Source of the DNA: a virus
Reading direction: 5' to 3' (one strand)
Virus record (IMG/VR): IMGVR_UViG_3300025073_000108
Span: 1-37,195 of that record
Length of the DNA: 37,195 bases
Numbering within the stretch: the stretch's first letter is position 1; the number at the start of each line of letters is the position of its first letter. This document shows positions 6,225 to 13,168 of the stretch, one piece after another. A program made the position numbers and the translations under genes. The notes beneath the pieces are model-generated. The model did no database searches and was not told the DNA's origin. It worked only from the letters and a program-made list of their open reading frames with translations.

Positions 6225-6849
6225 GAAAAAGGAAGAAAACACACAAGAAGAGCTTTTTCAACTTACTGCAAACCGTAAGCAGTTTGAGCTAATCAGCCGG
6301 GGCCTGGAACTTCTATCTAGAGTTCGCGCAGGACAGTTAACCTATCTGCGAGATGAACTAATTGGTGTCGAAGGTGTCACCAAAGATTACGAAGCCCTCC
6401 ACAATGCCCTAGAAGCCCTACACCGCACTGTCTTTCCCCAGGATGCCTATAACGAGTCCAACCATAGCCGGAAGGACTGCTGGGAATGCTATGATATCCA
6501 ACAAGTTATCCGAAATGGGTTAAGCTGGTCCAAATACCCGGAGGGAGATTGTACGAGAAGTTTTGACGAGCCCATGCTCTTCGGCCAGGAGCCTCACCCA
6601 TACCTGATGCGCTGGAACGGGACTGAGGCTACAAGGATTAGAAATCAAATAAACAAAAAATACTTCCTCCGGGATGCGTTTTCCGATCTCATCAAAACTT
6701 CCGACCTACAAGACGGGATTGAGATTCTGAAAAAATGGAAGGAAGCTTACGATATCCAGGAAGAGGCCATGGCAGAGGCCCGGAAATTCTTCGGAGAAAA
6801 ATCTTATGATACAATTATGGACTCTTTCAAAACTCCCGGGGAGGTTTAA
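6217..6849 (+). CDS. Hypothetical protein, 210 aa
   Basis: TTG start with CTGGAGGATTG upstream, overlapping the previous gene by 8 nt. Helix-rich and charged throughout. A single Cys-x-x-Cys (SRKDCWECYDIQ, about residue 90) and no other metal ligands. No catalytic motif seen. It overlaps the next small gene by one base. Function unknown. Confidence 0.7.
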   Translation: MTKKKEENTQEELFQLTANRKQFELISRGLELLSRVRAGQLTYLRDELIGVEGVTKDYEALHNALEALHRTVFPQDAYNESNHSRKDCWECYDIQQVIRNGLSWSKYPEGDCTRSFDEPMLFGQEPHPYLMRWNGTEATRIRNQINKKYFLRDAFSDLIKTSDLQDGIEILKKWKEAYDIQEEAMAEARKFFGEKSYDTIMDSFKTPGEV

Positions 6850-7013
6850 TGAAGGGAATACTGACTGGTACGGACGGCTCTCGTGTTCTTTTAAAGATCG
6901 GCGAAGAGCAGGCTGTTACCGTGTGGCTGGAACCACAAGAGGCACGTTTTCTAGCGGCTCAGTTGAATTTACTGTCTGATCAGGCGGAGGAAAGGTCAAC
7001 TACCTCCCCCTAA
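6849..7013 (+). CDS. Small protein, 54 aa
   Basis: ATG overlaps the previous TAA (TTTAATG). It reads MKGILTGTDGSRVLLKIG, then a beta segment and a helix (EARFLAAQLNLLSDQAEE), a compact one-domain layout. Ends just before the strong AAAGGAG site of the next gene. Unknown function; support is position, spacing and a plausible composition. Confidence 0.55.
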   Translation: MKGILTGTDGSRVLLKIGEEQAVTVWLEPQEARFLAAQLNLLSDQAEERSTTSP

Positions 7014-7028
7014 AGGAGTTGGTCCGCG

Positions 7029-7457
7029 ATGAAGTTATTTGGGTTTATGTTAGAGGACGCTAAGGGAATCTGGAAGAAATTCCAGGAGTCAGAGCGAAAG
7101 TTAAGAAATTCCCAGGAGTTGATCTACGCCCTAATTCAGATTATCTTAATGCTGCGGTACGAATTGAGGCAGAAAAAGGAATATGAGTTATCTGATAGGG
7201 TAAGGAATTATCTAGCTCTCAAAGGTATTCAGGCAAAAGATCCGGGTAAGGGGGGTCAAGAGGTTTTTAGGTACACAATTTCTTTGGATAAACCAAAAGA
7301 ACTAACACTTCTGACCGATTTAGAATGGATGAACCGAATGGGTGCCCTTGACTCTCTCTGCTGCCGGGACCGGCATTACGATCCGGTTGTTTGGTTAAAG
7401 CCTAAACCCAATAAGGAATTTGAAGCCTACAAGAAAGGTCTACAAGGAAAGGAGTAA
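7029..7457 (+). CDS. Hypothetical protein, 142 aa
   Basis: ATG with AAAGGAGTTGG upstream (7013-7023). The N-terminal 60 residues are helical (a coiled-coil-like run including ESERKLRNSQELIYALIQII), the rest mixed. Basic overall. No recognised family. Four bases separate it from the next gene. Confidence 0.65.
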   Translation: MKLFGFMLEDAKGIWKKFQESERKLRNSQELIYALIQIILMLRYELRQKKEYELSDRVRNYLALKGIQAKDPGKGGQEVFRYTISLDKPKELTLLTDLEWMNRMGALDSLCCRDRHYDPVVWLKPKPNKEFEAYKKGLQGKE

Positions 7458-7461
7458 ATAA

Positions 7462-8103
7462 ATGGAAAAAAGATTTACGCTTGGTTTTGGGCGTACAAAA
7501 GGAACAGAGTACTCACTGATTTCATTGCGTCAGGGCAAGGGATTGGAGATCTTCGGCTGGTCTAAAAACGAAAAAAAGGACTGGGTAGAACTTAATTTCG
7601 ACACTTTTGCCCAACTTCGGGACTTCATAGCAATTCTTCAGAGAGAGCTGGACAATTATCTGACTCGTGATCTGAACGCTGAGAAGGAAGAGATCGAAAG
7701 AGTAACCTATATTCAAAATAATGACTACTATAACGAGGAAGCACACTCCGCCTTGGAGTTATTAGGAGGGGTTACGATTACCGGACCAACAGATAATGGG
7801 TGGTGGACAGCTAAAGCGAATGGAAGTGTTGTGGGACCGAAAAATTTATCGACCATTATCGCTTCCGGGAAATGTAAAAACGGTGCCGTCAATCTACTCT
7901 TTGCCAATATTACGGCTCAGGATACCGTTCTTCAACTTCCTGGTAGGGAAGGGCTGTTGAGATGGTCTGGAACCTATTGGGAACCCTGCTCTCCCCCGCC
8001 GAGTAATCCCTTTTACCGGGAACAGAACTCCAGACTCCTTTCTGTTTTTACGGAGGGCGTACAGCCGGTTGGAATTCTCGATCTTTCGCCCACGGACGAA
8101 TAA
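7462..8103 (+). CDS. Hypothetical protein, 213 aa
   Basis: ATG with AAGGAAAGGAGTAAATA upstream. Beta-rich N-terminus, a helix at about 50-75, then a Gly/Trp-rich C-terminal half (GPTDNGWWTAKANGSVV and LLRWSGTYWEPCSPPP). No catalytic motif or membrane segment. It is the last gene before the non-coding, repeat-bearing block starting at 8104, so it likely ends the first gene run, although no clear terminator follows. Confidence 0.65.
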   Translation: MEKRFTLGFGRTKGTEYSLISLRQGKGLEIFGWSKNEKKDWVELNFDTFAQLRDFIAILQRELDNYLTRDLNAEKEEIERVTYIQNNDYYNEEAHSALELLGGVTITGPTDNGWWTAKANGSVVGPKNLSTIIASGKCKNGAVNLLFANITAQDTVLQLPGREGLLRWSGTYWEPCSPPPSNPFYREQNSRLLSVFTEGVQPVGILDLSPTDE

Positions 8104-8531
8104 AGACCCTACAAGGATAATCAATTTTATACTAGAAATAGCACAATAGGTTTTTCCGTCAGTAGTAAAAATAGCGGGAGCGGGTACACCACTCCGCCCA
8201 TTCGCTGATTTTTTGGCGCCCCCCGCCCATTTTTGGGCCCATTTTTCCGCCCATTTTATTGGTTACATGCAGGAAACCTAAACTCTATGGTTTAATGCAG
8301 GTTATCTAATCTCCAGTCACTAGGCCAATAAGTGCCGTGGGGATTGACACCGTAACCCGGTCTTGGTACGATGGGGGTATCGATCAGTGCCGACTGACCG
8401 AAGACACGGGGTAGCGCCCGCCATAGTCGGCTAAGAACTGTATCGCCGTAACCAGACGGCATGAACCTTGACAACTGAATAAGGTAGGAAGCTCCGACAG
8501 GCGCTACAAGCGCCATAAAGGAGCATCAAAT
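8104..8531. other. Non-coding block with repeats and hairpins
   Basis: No convincing ORF. It holds the 12-bp tandem repeats (8225-8260), a pair of ATGCAGG direct repeats (8267-8273 and 8296-8302), a CCGACT/AGTCGG stem around 8389-8433, a GCCGT/ACGGC hairpin near 8445-8461, and a perfect GGCGCT-ACA-AGCGCC hairpin (8500-8514) just before the AAAGGAG of the next gene. The base composition differs from the dense coding region to the left. It may be an origin or a structured leader. Confidence 0.5.
8225..8260 (+). repeat. Three tandem 12-bp repeats (iteron-like)
   Basis: GCCCATTTTTGG, GCCCATTTTTCC and GCCCATTTTATT follow one another at an exact 12-bp period (GCCCAT at 8225, 8237, 8249). A fourth, isolated GCCCATT is at 8196. 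Short tandem repeats with a G/C head and T-tract, in a non-coding block, resemble replication iterons or a multi-site operator. No Rep protein is recognisable nearby. Confidence 0.7.
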
Positions 8532-9068
8532 ATGTCTAAAAAGTCCTTAGCGCCTGTACACGCTATCCCCTCACGGGCACTTGCAATAGAGTCGAACGCC
8601 GCGCCTGCTGCCACGCTCATCGTATCGTCTGAGGCGGCCACAAACCGCTTTGAGACGTTGATAGAGCCCAAACAGGTTGGGCAAGACGCAGACGGTAACC
8701 CCGTCTACGCCGATGGTATGGCAGTGGATGTATCCGGTTTGGCCGGTTACTTCGCCGCCCTTTCCATCGAAAGTCTGTTACGGATTGACCGTCTGAAGTT
8801 TGACGGGGCGTTCGATAGCACAGCTTGGTTAACAGTAAGCCAGTATTTTCTCGCTATCTCTCCTGAACGTTCTAGCGACGTTCAGACTGATTCTGAGAAG
8901 ATGACCGGCTCTAAATCCGGTAGCAAGCCCGCCGAAAGGCAATACCGCAAGCTGGCCATGCCGGACTTGCGCCGGAAAGAAACGCCTCACCGTGCCGCCT
9001 GCTTGCTTAAGGCAAAAGAGGCGGCAAGCAATGCCCTTAATTCAAAGTTATTCCCCACAAAGGAGTAA
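8532..9068 (+). CDS. Unknown protein, 178 aa
   Basis: ATG with AAAGGAGCATCAAAT upstream; a 6-bp hairpin with a 3-nt loop sits 3 nt before the site and could affect initiation. Ala/Ser-rich N-terminus, a central segment (SGLAGYFAALSIESLLRIDRLKF) and a basic C-terminus (PAERQYRKLAMPDLRRKET). No recognised domain. It lies 5 nt before the next gene with AAAGGAG between, so the two form a unit flanked by non-coding blocks. Given the repeats upstream, a replication or maintenance role is possible but not shown. Confidence 0.6.
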   Translation: MSKKSLAPVHAIPSRALAIESNAAPAATLIVSSEAATNRFETLIEPKQVGQDADGNPVYADGMAVDVSGLAGYFAALSIESLLRIDRLKFDGAFDSTAWLTVSQYFLAISPERSSDVQTDSEKMTGSKSGSKPAERQYRKLAMPDLRRKETPHRAACLLKAKEAASNALNSKLFPTKE

Positions 9069-9073
9069 CTGTT

Positions 9074-9355
9074 ATGGGTATGGTTTATGCCCCTGTACCC
9101 AAACGAGTACAGGGAACCATGGCGAAATGGTTAATTTCTCTCTCTATTGGGGACTTCCAACGAGTTATCAGGGAACTACTAGGTTCCCCGACTAAACTAG
9201 GTTCCCAATTCATCTTTCCCTGTACTGGCTTTAAGCGCCTAGCCTGGGAAGACCAACAAGGTGTGATTGACGCGCTCCAACATCGGTTGAGAAGCAAGCT
9301 CAATCAAGCGCAGTCCCAATGGGTTAACCGATGGTTGAATGCCATCACCTATTAG
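9074..9355 (+). CDS. Unknown basic protein, 93 aa
   Basis: ATG behind AAAGGAGTAACTGTT. The protein is helical and basic, rich in Trp and Gln at the C-terminus (LRSKLNQAQSQWVNRWLNA). Inside the gene, CCCTGTAC (9091-9098) and GTACAGGG (9107-9114) form an inverted repeat, and ACTAGGTTCCC occurs twice (about 9178 and 9199), recurring as ACTAGGTTC at about 9386 in the non-coding block beyond. Unknown function. Confidence 0.55.
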   Translation: MGMVYAPVPKRVQGTMAKWLISLSIGDFQRVIRELLGSPTKLGSQFIFPCTGFKRLAWEDQQGVIDALQHRLRSKLNQAQSQWVNRWLNAITY

Positions 9356-9735
9356 TAAAATGAGCTTTCTACCTTATTCTTTGTCACTAGGTTCTAATTG
9401 GTTCTACTCGAATAGAATCAATTAGAGTCTAGCAAACTCTTCCTAAGGTCACTTGGGAACCACGGCGGAATTGACCGTCAAGCGAGGTCATCCCCTCACG
9501 CTGACCACGTGAGACATAGGCCGGAGGTATAGCCTGTCAGGGGCTAAAGTACCCTGGATAGACAGGCGAAGGGGATGTATGGCAATTTGCCATACATCCA
9601 CAAACCCGCATGGGGATTCATTCCCTATGATCGGGGACTTTTCCATGTCTACTTTTTATTTTTCCAGCCTAGACAGGATAATCACGGAGAGGACTTCTCC
9701 TCTTTCTCATTTGGGAGAGGAGAGGAGTAATTGAC
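9356..9735. other. Non-coding block of strong hairpins
   Basis: No credible ORF. Four stems lie within 210 nt: 9393-9400 with 9419-9426 plus an inner 9402-9406/9413-9417 (6-nt loop); a 9477-9505 stem with a bulge that excludes an alternative CTCACG/CGTGAG stem (9495-9500, 9508-9513); GCCTGTC (9532-9538) with GACAGGC (9561-9567) and inner AGGG/CCCT; and a perfect 27-nt palindrome (9573-9599). None is followed by a T-run, so these are not ordinary terminators. It fits a structured RNA or a single-strand replication signal. The last ~80 nt overlap the end region of the minus-strand unit. Confidence 0.5.
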
Positions 9736-10035
9736 TTAGATTCTATGTCTCTTACCCTTGCGCAAAAGACCTAACTCCATGAGAAGTGACCCAGTTCCTA
9801 ATGAGTTCTGAGGAAGACCCTCCCCCCTCAATTTCTGAAGATCGTCTATGAGTTCAGATTTTGAGAAGAGGAGTTCAGGAGTAATTAGATTTTCTATCCC
9901 CTCCAACTCTAAGATGAGATTTATAATAGTATTAGGGAGAAGATTATGGTCTTTGTGGGCCACGCCTATAATCCTAATCTTCTGCTTGCTCTGTTCAGTT
10001 AATTTCAATCCTTGAGTATCGTAAAATATGGTCAT
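9736..10035 (-). CDS. Possible ribbon-helix-helix protein, 99 aa
   Basis: Minus strand, ATG with AGGAGCTAGTT upstream. The segment KIRIIGVAHKDHNLLPNTIINLILELEG resembles the helix-turn-helix part of ribbon-helix-helix proteins (residue pattern like ISPNALINQIL), followed by a charged C-terminal half. It follows the RHH gene in the same direction, and a 21-bp palindrome in the 41-bp gap matches the one upstream of that gene. Probably the second gene of a two-gene regulatory or copy-control unit. The RHH call is by eye and moderate. Confidence 0.55.
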   Translation of the reverse strand: MTIFYDTQGLKLTEQSKQKIRIIGVAHKDHNLLPNTIINLILELEGIENLITPELLFSKSELIDDLQKLRGEGLPQNSLGTGSLLMELGLLRKGKRHRI

Positions 10036-10051
10036 AACTAGCTCCTAGCTC

Positions 10052-10072
10052 TGTGTTTCAAATTGAAACACA
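10052..10072. promoter_or_regulatory. Operator palindrome, copy 1
   Basis: A perfect 10-bp inverted repeat around one base: TGTGTTTCAA, A, TTGAAACACA. It lies between the two minus-strand genes, about 17 nt before the ATG of the second. The same 19-bp core with a different central base recurs at 10315-10333. Two copies, one per gene, strongly suggest a shared DNA-binding site. Confidence 0.75.
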
Positions 10073-10076
10073 AGGT

Positions 10077-10280
10077 CTAATCCCAGAAAGGATCGTGTGT
10101 GTTATCGCTTTGATCCTGCGTCAATCTCGTTACCTGTTGTTCCACAACCTGGATATCATCAGATTCCAGAATGCGGTTAATGACGGCGTTAGACGAGGTT
10201 CCCCATCTTCCTGACAACCTCTCTAGCATATAGAGGGCCTTGTCAGAGAAGCGGACGCTCTTGATGTTTGGTCTTGTCAT
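10077..10280 (-). CDS. Ribbon-helix-helix (CopG/Arc-like) DNA-binding protein
   Basis: A 67-aa minus-strand protein. KSVRFSDKALYMLERLSGRW is followed by GTSSNAVINRILES, which is the RHH pattern: a short beta strand with basic residues (SVRF), a helix, a turn with Ser/Asn, and a second helix. Its size is typical of CopG-like copy-control or antitoxin proteins. AGGAGG lies 7 nt before the ATG. A perfect palindrome covers its -35 region (10315-10333), consistent with autorepression. Its partner gene follows after 41 nt. It could be a plasmid copy regulator or an antitoxin; no toxin is recognised next to it. Confidence 0.75.
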   Translation of the reverse strand: MTRPNIKSVRFSDKALYMLERLSGRWGTSSNAVINRILESDDIQVVEQQVTRLTQDQSDNTHDPFWD

Positions 10281-10300
10281 GTCTTATACCTCCTAATAAG

Positions 10301-10333
10301 AGTATAGCATGGCTGTGTTTCAAGTTGAAACAC
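10301..10333 (-). promoter_or_regulatory. Minus-strand promoter with operator palindrome, copy 2
   Basis: Reading the minus strand, a TATACT -10 lies at 10306-10301. GTGTTTCAA, one base, TTGAAACAC (10315-10333) covers the -35 region, where TTTCAA at 10330-10325 gives an 18-bp spacer. A bound RHH dimer pair would block the promoter. The half-site CGTGTTTC appears again at about 10578. Confidence 0.65.
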
Positions 10334-10417
10334 GAAGCTAAAACATAGAGAGGACGCCGTTCTTTCTTTTTAGGAACTGATGTGAGTAAGTTAAAGCTCC
10401 TCGTAAGGAACCTTAGC

Positions 10418-10446
10418 TTGTCAAAATCCCAAGGAATCTATATGAT
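10418..10446 (+). promoter_or_regulatory. Promoter of the long + strand operon
   Basis: TTGTCA (10418-10423), 17-bp spacer, TATGAT (10441-10446). Start expected at about 10453. A GGAATC/GATTCC hairpin (10433-10449) overlaps the -10. No better promoter is seen before the first + strand gene, so a leader of nearly 400 nt is implied. Confidence 0.55.
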
Positions 10447-10452
10447 TCCGGC

Positions 10453-10846
10453 CCACTATGTCGGCTTGTAATTAGGGATAATTGGCATGATGGTTTTGAA
10501 GAGGAGAAACGGCGAAACACCTGTAGACTTGCGGGTCTACAGTATTTAGAAGATCAGAAATCTCTATTTGAGACGGCTTCGTGTTTCTAATTCTCAAGGC
10601 CAAACTTGAATGTGGTAAAGAATTGGATTGTCTGAAGGTGAGACAGGAAACTCAATAGAGACGCCAGATATTAGAAAGAAAAGGATAATCTATCTCTAGT
10701 AAGATATCCTGTGAACGAGCAGGAATAAGAATATCTTACAGGAACTAGGTTATCCTTATCTATCTCTAGAATAAGAGAGTATTCATGCGGGTTAGATATC
10801 TGTATGAATACTCTCTTTTCCTTTTCATTAGGTATCTTATGGAAAG
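10453..10846 (+). promoter_or_regulatory. Long structured 5' leader of the operon
   Basis: No good ORF or site until AAAGGAG at about 10844. Folds by eye: CTGTAGAC/GTCTACAG (10521-10542, 6-nt loop); an extended stem over about 10679-10758 with nested arms AAGGATAA/TTATCCTT, CTAG/CTAG, TAAGATAT/ATATCTTA and CCTG/CAGG; and a 14-bp perfect stem, 10773-10786 with 10804-10817 (17-nt loop). ATCTATCTCTAG is repeated just before each of the last two stems' inner arms. It may act in cis on the operon as an attenuator, antiterminator or RNA-processing site. Confidence 0.5.
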
Positions 10847-11076
10847 GAGTGAGGAACTTCCTAATTAGATCGTCTTTGTACTTTTTAATTAGGTTTGAGC
10901 ATGACCAAATTAGCATAGACCGGATCATGCTGGATCGGTTCATAGCCTCCATACAGTTTCCTAGTGGAGATTGTATAGAGGTTATAGCCTATGTGAATAG
11001 GTTTAACCTTGTAATAGAGGATAGAACTGTAGAAAATCGGGAGTATGGGTTCTGCCCATTCTGTCGGATTAAGTAA
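10804..11076 (+). CDS. Hypothetical protein, up to 90 aa, start uncertain
   Basis: The frame opens at ATG 10804, but this codon sits in the 3' arm of a 14-bp hairpin and has no site. The obvious AAAGGAG (10843-10849) is in frame further on and would serve a start near 10855-10880, where only rare or TTG (10876) codons exist. The C-terminal half (SGDCIEVIAYVNRFNLVIEDRTVE and CPFCRIK) reads like real protein. A minus-strand frame (10671-10952) overlaps and seems less likely. Confidence 0.4.
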   Translation: MNTLFSFSLGILWKGVRNFLIRSSLYFLIRFEHDQISIDRIMLDRFIASIQFPSGDCIEVIAYVNRFNLVIEDRTVENREYGFCPFCRIK

Positions 11077-11091
11077 AAGGAGGGTTAAATT

Positions 11092-11310
11092 TTGAGAATC
11101 GGCACCAGTCACTTTGTTTCGTTGGCAACAGCCGTGAACTACTACAGGGGGTACTACTGTGCGCGTAAGGATTTCATCCAGCTCCATGTGAGGCACAAAA
11201 TTGAGCTGGGTGAAATCCATATTGGTCCTCCCCCTGTTAAAGAAGGAGAGACCCTCTCTGTGAATGAAGAGGGGAGATATGTACTTGAATATAAGGAGGT
11301 GAAATCATGA
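11092..11310 (+). CDS. Hypothetical protein, 72 aa
   Basis: TTG start with AAGGAGGGTTAAAT upstream. MRIGTSHFVSLATAVNYYRGY followed by a C-terminal beta part (IHIGPPPVKEGETLSVNEEGRY). I recall this layout (short conserved MRIGTSHF head and a GE-IHIG-P motif) from small phage and proteobacterial proteins of unknown function. ATGA overlap with the next gene. Confidence 0.65.
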   Translation: MRIGTSHFVSLATAVNYYRGYYCARKDFIQLHVRHKIELGEIHIGPPPVKEGETLSVNEEGRYVLEYKEVKS

Positions 11311-11507
11311 GTACCTATATCCTCTATACTATCGTTGCTGGGGAGATGACAGAGTTCTCTCCCCCGTTGCATTTTCATTCAATTGCCAAAGCAGAGTCTG
11401 CTCGACAACTGGAGGAACGCTTCCAGAGGACATACCTCTGCTCCCAAGAAGATTGGGATAAACTGAAGAAGTATGAAGACGAAAGGAAGGCAAAGTATGG
11501 AAACTAA
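11307..11507 (+). CDS. Hypothetical protein, 66 aa
   Basis: ATG overlaps the previous TGA; AAGGAGGTGAAATC upstream is a strong site. Mixed beta then charged helix (CSQEDWDKLKKYEDERKAKY). No family recognised. Overlaps the next gene by 11 nt. Confidence 0.6.
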   Translation: MSTYILYTIVAGEMTEFSPPLHFHSIAKAESARQLEERFQRTYLCSQEDWDKLKKYEDERKAKYGN

Positions 11508-11685
11508 CGAGTACAAACGGGCGGAATTTAACCTAATAGGTTATAAATTTATTCCTTATTTGGAGGAGATGTACTCTAGAGAGTACAACTCTCAAAACCA
11601 CGCTTGGGCCTTCCAAAAGGCTCTCTTAGAGGGGCGGATAAAAGACGCCGAGGCGATTGATAAGGAGGTTCGATATTATGTCTAA
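11497..11685 (+). CDS. Hypothetical protein, 62 aa
   Basis: Start chosen at ATG 11497, behind GAAAGGAAGGCAAAGT; an in-frame ATG at 11473 lacks a site. Helical, aromatic-rich (FIPYLEEMYSREYNS). Its last codons contain AAGGAGG for the next gene. Function unknown. Confidence 0.6.
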   Translation: METNEYKRAEFNLIGYKFIPYLEEMYSREYNSQNHAWAFQKALLEGRIKDAEAIDKEVRYYV

Positions 11686-12022
11686 CCGTTACTTCACCCG
11701 ATACGATAACCTTGTAAAAGAGGAGGGGTTCTCCCAACAAGAGGCACTTGACGCTATCAACCGAAATATCTACCAAGATGGAGCCCATATCTGGAATGGA
11801 GCCTGTAACCCAGTGGCGGTTGCCAATTCCTTGGCTGAGGCCACTCACTTCATTTCCCATTATCTGGGAGGACACCCCGCCGTCAAGGAACACCCGGCCA
11901 TCCGCCTCATGGTCTATCAGCTTTCCTTTGTTATCTTCGGAACGGAGTACCGGCAAGAGGATCTGGTCACTCAAGCCTCGGAACAGGTCGAAGAGTTCTT
12001 AAAAGAGAGGACGAAGGTATGA
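11678..12022 (+). CDS. Hypothetical protein, 114 aa
   Basis: ATG 11678 with AAGGAGGTTCGATATT upstream. Largely helical with His residues in ATHFISHYLGGHPAVKEHPA, no clear metal motif. One of the better-conserved-looking members of this gene run. ATGA overlap with the next gene. Confidence 0.65.
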   Translation: MSNRYFTRYDNLVKEEGFSQQEALDAINRNIYQDGAHIWNGACNPVAVANSLAEATHFISHYLGGHPAVKEHPAIRLMVYQLSFVIFGTEYRQEDLVTQASEQVEEFLKERTKV

Positions 12023-12483
12023 GTGAGATAGCCCAAGTTCAGGCTGAATGGATCGGTTGGGATACCTACGAGATTATCAAATCTCAAATTGAATTTCTCA
12101 AGGAGGAAGGAGATGAGGACTTCCTCGCTATGAGTGAGGCTGAACAATTTAACTATGTGGCAGGAGACCAAGACCTCTTTCAGTGGCAATGGGAAGATCT
12201 GCTGGGGGAGTTAGATGATTGGGTTGAAGAGCTGAACCCCAATCATTGGTATACCGCCAAGGTCTTTGGTTTTGGTTGGCGGAAACTAGATGGAACGAAA
12301 GACTTCTATGCCAAAAATGCTAAGGAGTTCTTACGGGAAGTCCTGCCCGATTGTGAGTGTACCTTCAAGAGCTACCGGGAGCCTGGACTCTTGCGGATTC
12401 AGAATAGCCATCATGATGCCCCAGCCAGAGAAAGGTATGAAATCACTGCTCTTCAGGAGGAATACGATGAAACTGAAAATTGA
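12019..12483 (+). CDS. Hypothetical acidic protein, 154 aa
   Basis: ATG in the previous TGA. Strongly acidic with many Trp (WEDLLGELDDWVEELNPNHW). The segment NPNHWYTAKVFGFGWRKLDGTKDF is comparable to HPGVWYTAYGEQNWRDGSYKNQ in the gene at 12821, hinting at a shared fold. Overlaps the next gene by 17 nt. Unknown function. Confidence 0.65.
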   Translation: MSEIAQVQAEWIGWDTYEIIKSQIEFLKEEGDEDFLAMSEAEQFNYVAGDQDLFQWQWEDLLGELDDWVEELNPNHWYTAKVFGFGWRKLDGTKDFYAKNAKEFLREVLPDCECTFKSYREPGLLRIQNSHHDAPARERYEITALQEEYDETEN

Positions 12484-12664
12484 AATCAAGCTAGATAACG
12501 CCGCTTTTGAGGACGACCCAAATGAGATTAGCAGAATTTTACATGACATCGCAACACTGAAAAAACTGGCCTACGGTTACCCGCAACCCCGTGAACGCGA
12601 AAATGTTTACGATTTCAACGGGAACAACATAGGATACTGGGAGATTACAGATGAGGAGAGTTAA
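12467..12664 (+). CDS. Hypothetical protein, 65 aa
   Basis: Start at ATG 12467 with CAGGAGGAATACG upstream; the longer frame from 12290 would overlap the previous gene widely. MKLKIEIKLDN is a beta strand, then a helix (ISRILHDIATLKKLA) and a final FNGNNIGYWEIT strand, a compact alpha/beta protein. Overlaps the next gene by 14 nt. Confidence 0.6.
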   Translation: MKLKIEIKLDNAAFEDDPNEISRILHDIATLKKLAYGYPQPRERENVYDFNGNNIGYWEITDEES

Positions 12665-12824
12665 CGTCAAAGACCTTCGGGTAGGGGACCATCTGATCAA
12701 CAACGGGAAGATTACACACTTAGATATCTCCCCAACTTACGTCCGCGTCTTTACGGCAGAGATGGGCGACCTAGCGTTTCAATTCTGGCCGCAAGAGTTT
12801 ATCCAAATAGAGGAGGTAACATGA
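12651..12824 (+). CDS. Small beta-rich protein, 57 aa
   Basis: ATG 12651, overlapping the previous gene, closed by ATGA at 12821-12824. It reads MRRVNVKDLRVGDHLINNGK, then ITHLDISPTYVRVFTAEM and LAFQFWPQEFIQIEEV: alternating strands around a VGD turn, like a small SH3- or Hint-like beta barrel. Function unknown. Bounded tightly on both sides. Confidence 0.6.
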   Translation: MRRVNVKDLRVGDHLINNGKITHLDISPTYVRVFTAEMGDLAFQFWPQEFIQIEEVT

Positions 12825-13168
12825 CTGAATTATCAACCAAGCGTATCAGAATCGCCTATGAGATTATTACCCCTGAATCGGCGGAACAAGGAGATGCGGA
12901 GGAACGGGGGTGGATAGATGAGGAGGGGATTGCTGTTAGCCCTGATGAGTGGGACGAAGAAATCACTGCCGCTGCCAAAACTGTCATGTTTTTGAAGAAC
13001 GAGGGAGTATCAGAGCCTTCCTCCTCCGCCTTCCATCCAGGGGTCTGGTATACCGCCTATGGGGAACAAAACTGGAGGGACGGGAGTTACAAAAATCAGA
13101 GCTATCATCTGGTTAGGTTTACTCCCGAAGAGGAAGAGGAAGTTTATAAGAGGATTACAGAAAAATGA
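12821..13168 (+). CDS. Hypothetical acidic protein, 115 aa
   Basis: ATG with AGAGGAGGTAAC upstream, overlapping the previous stop. Acidic; PGVWYTAYGEQNWRDG resembles the NHWYTAKVFGFGWRKLDG segment of the gene at 12019. Ends in a charged helix (TPEEEEEVYKRITEK). ATGA overlap with the next gene. Unknown function. Confidence 0.65.
   Translation: MTELSTKRIRIAYEIITPESAEQGDAEERGWIDEEGIAVSPDEWDEEITAAAKTVMFLKNEGVSEPSSSAFHPGVWYTAYGEQNWRDGSYKNQSYHLVRFTPEEEEEVYKRITEK

Noticed and set aside
9393-9599. Self-splicing intron
   Set aside because: No group II domain V or group I core could be found and no gene is interrupted.
10671-10952. Minus-strand ORF of 93 codons
   Set aside because: It overlaps the leader hairpins and the + strand frame, has no clear ribosome site, and the hairpin arms force part of its sequence.
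11576-11974. Minus-strand ORF of 132 codons
   Set aside because: It crosses two + strand genes that have strong ribosome sites and coupled ends; no site of its own.
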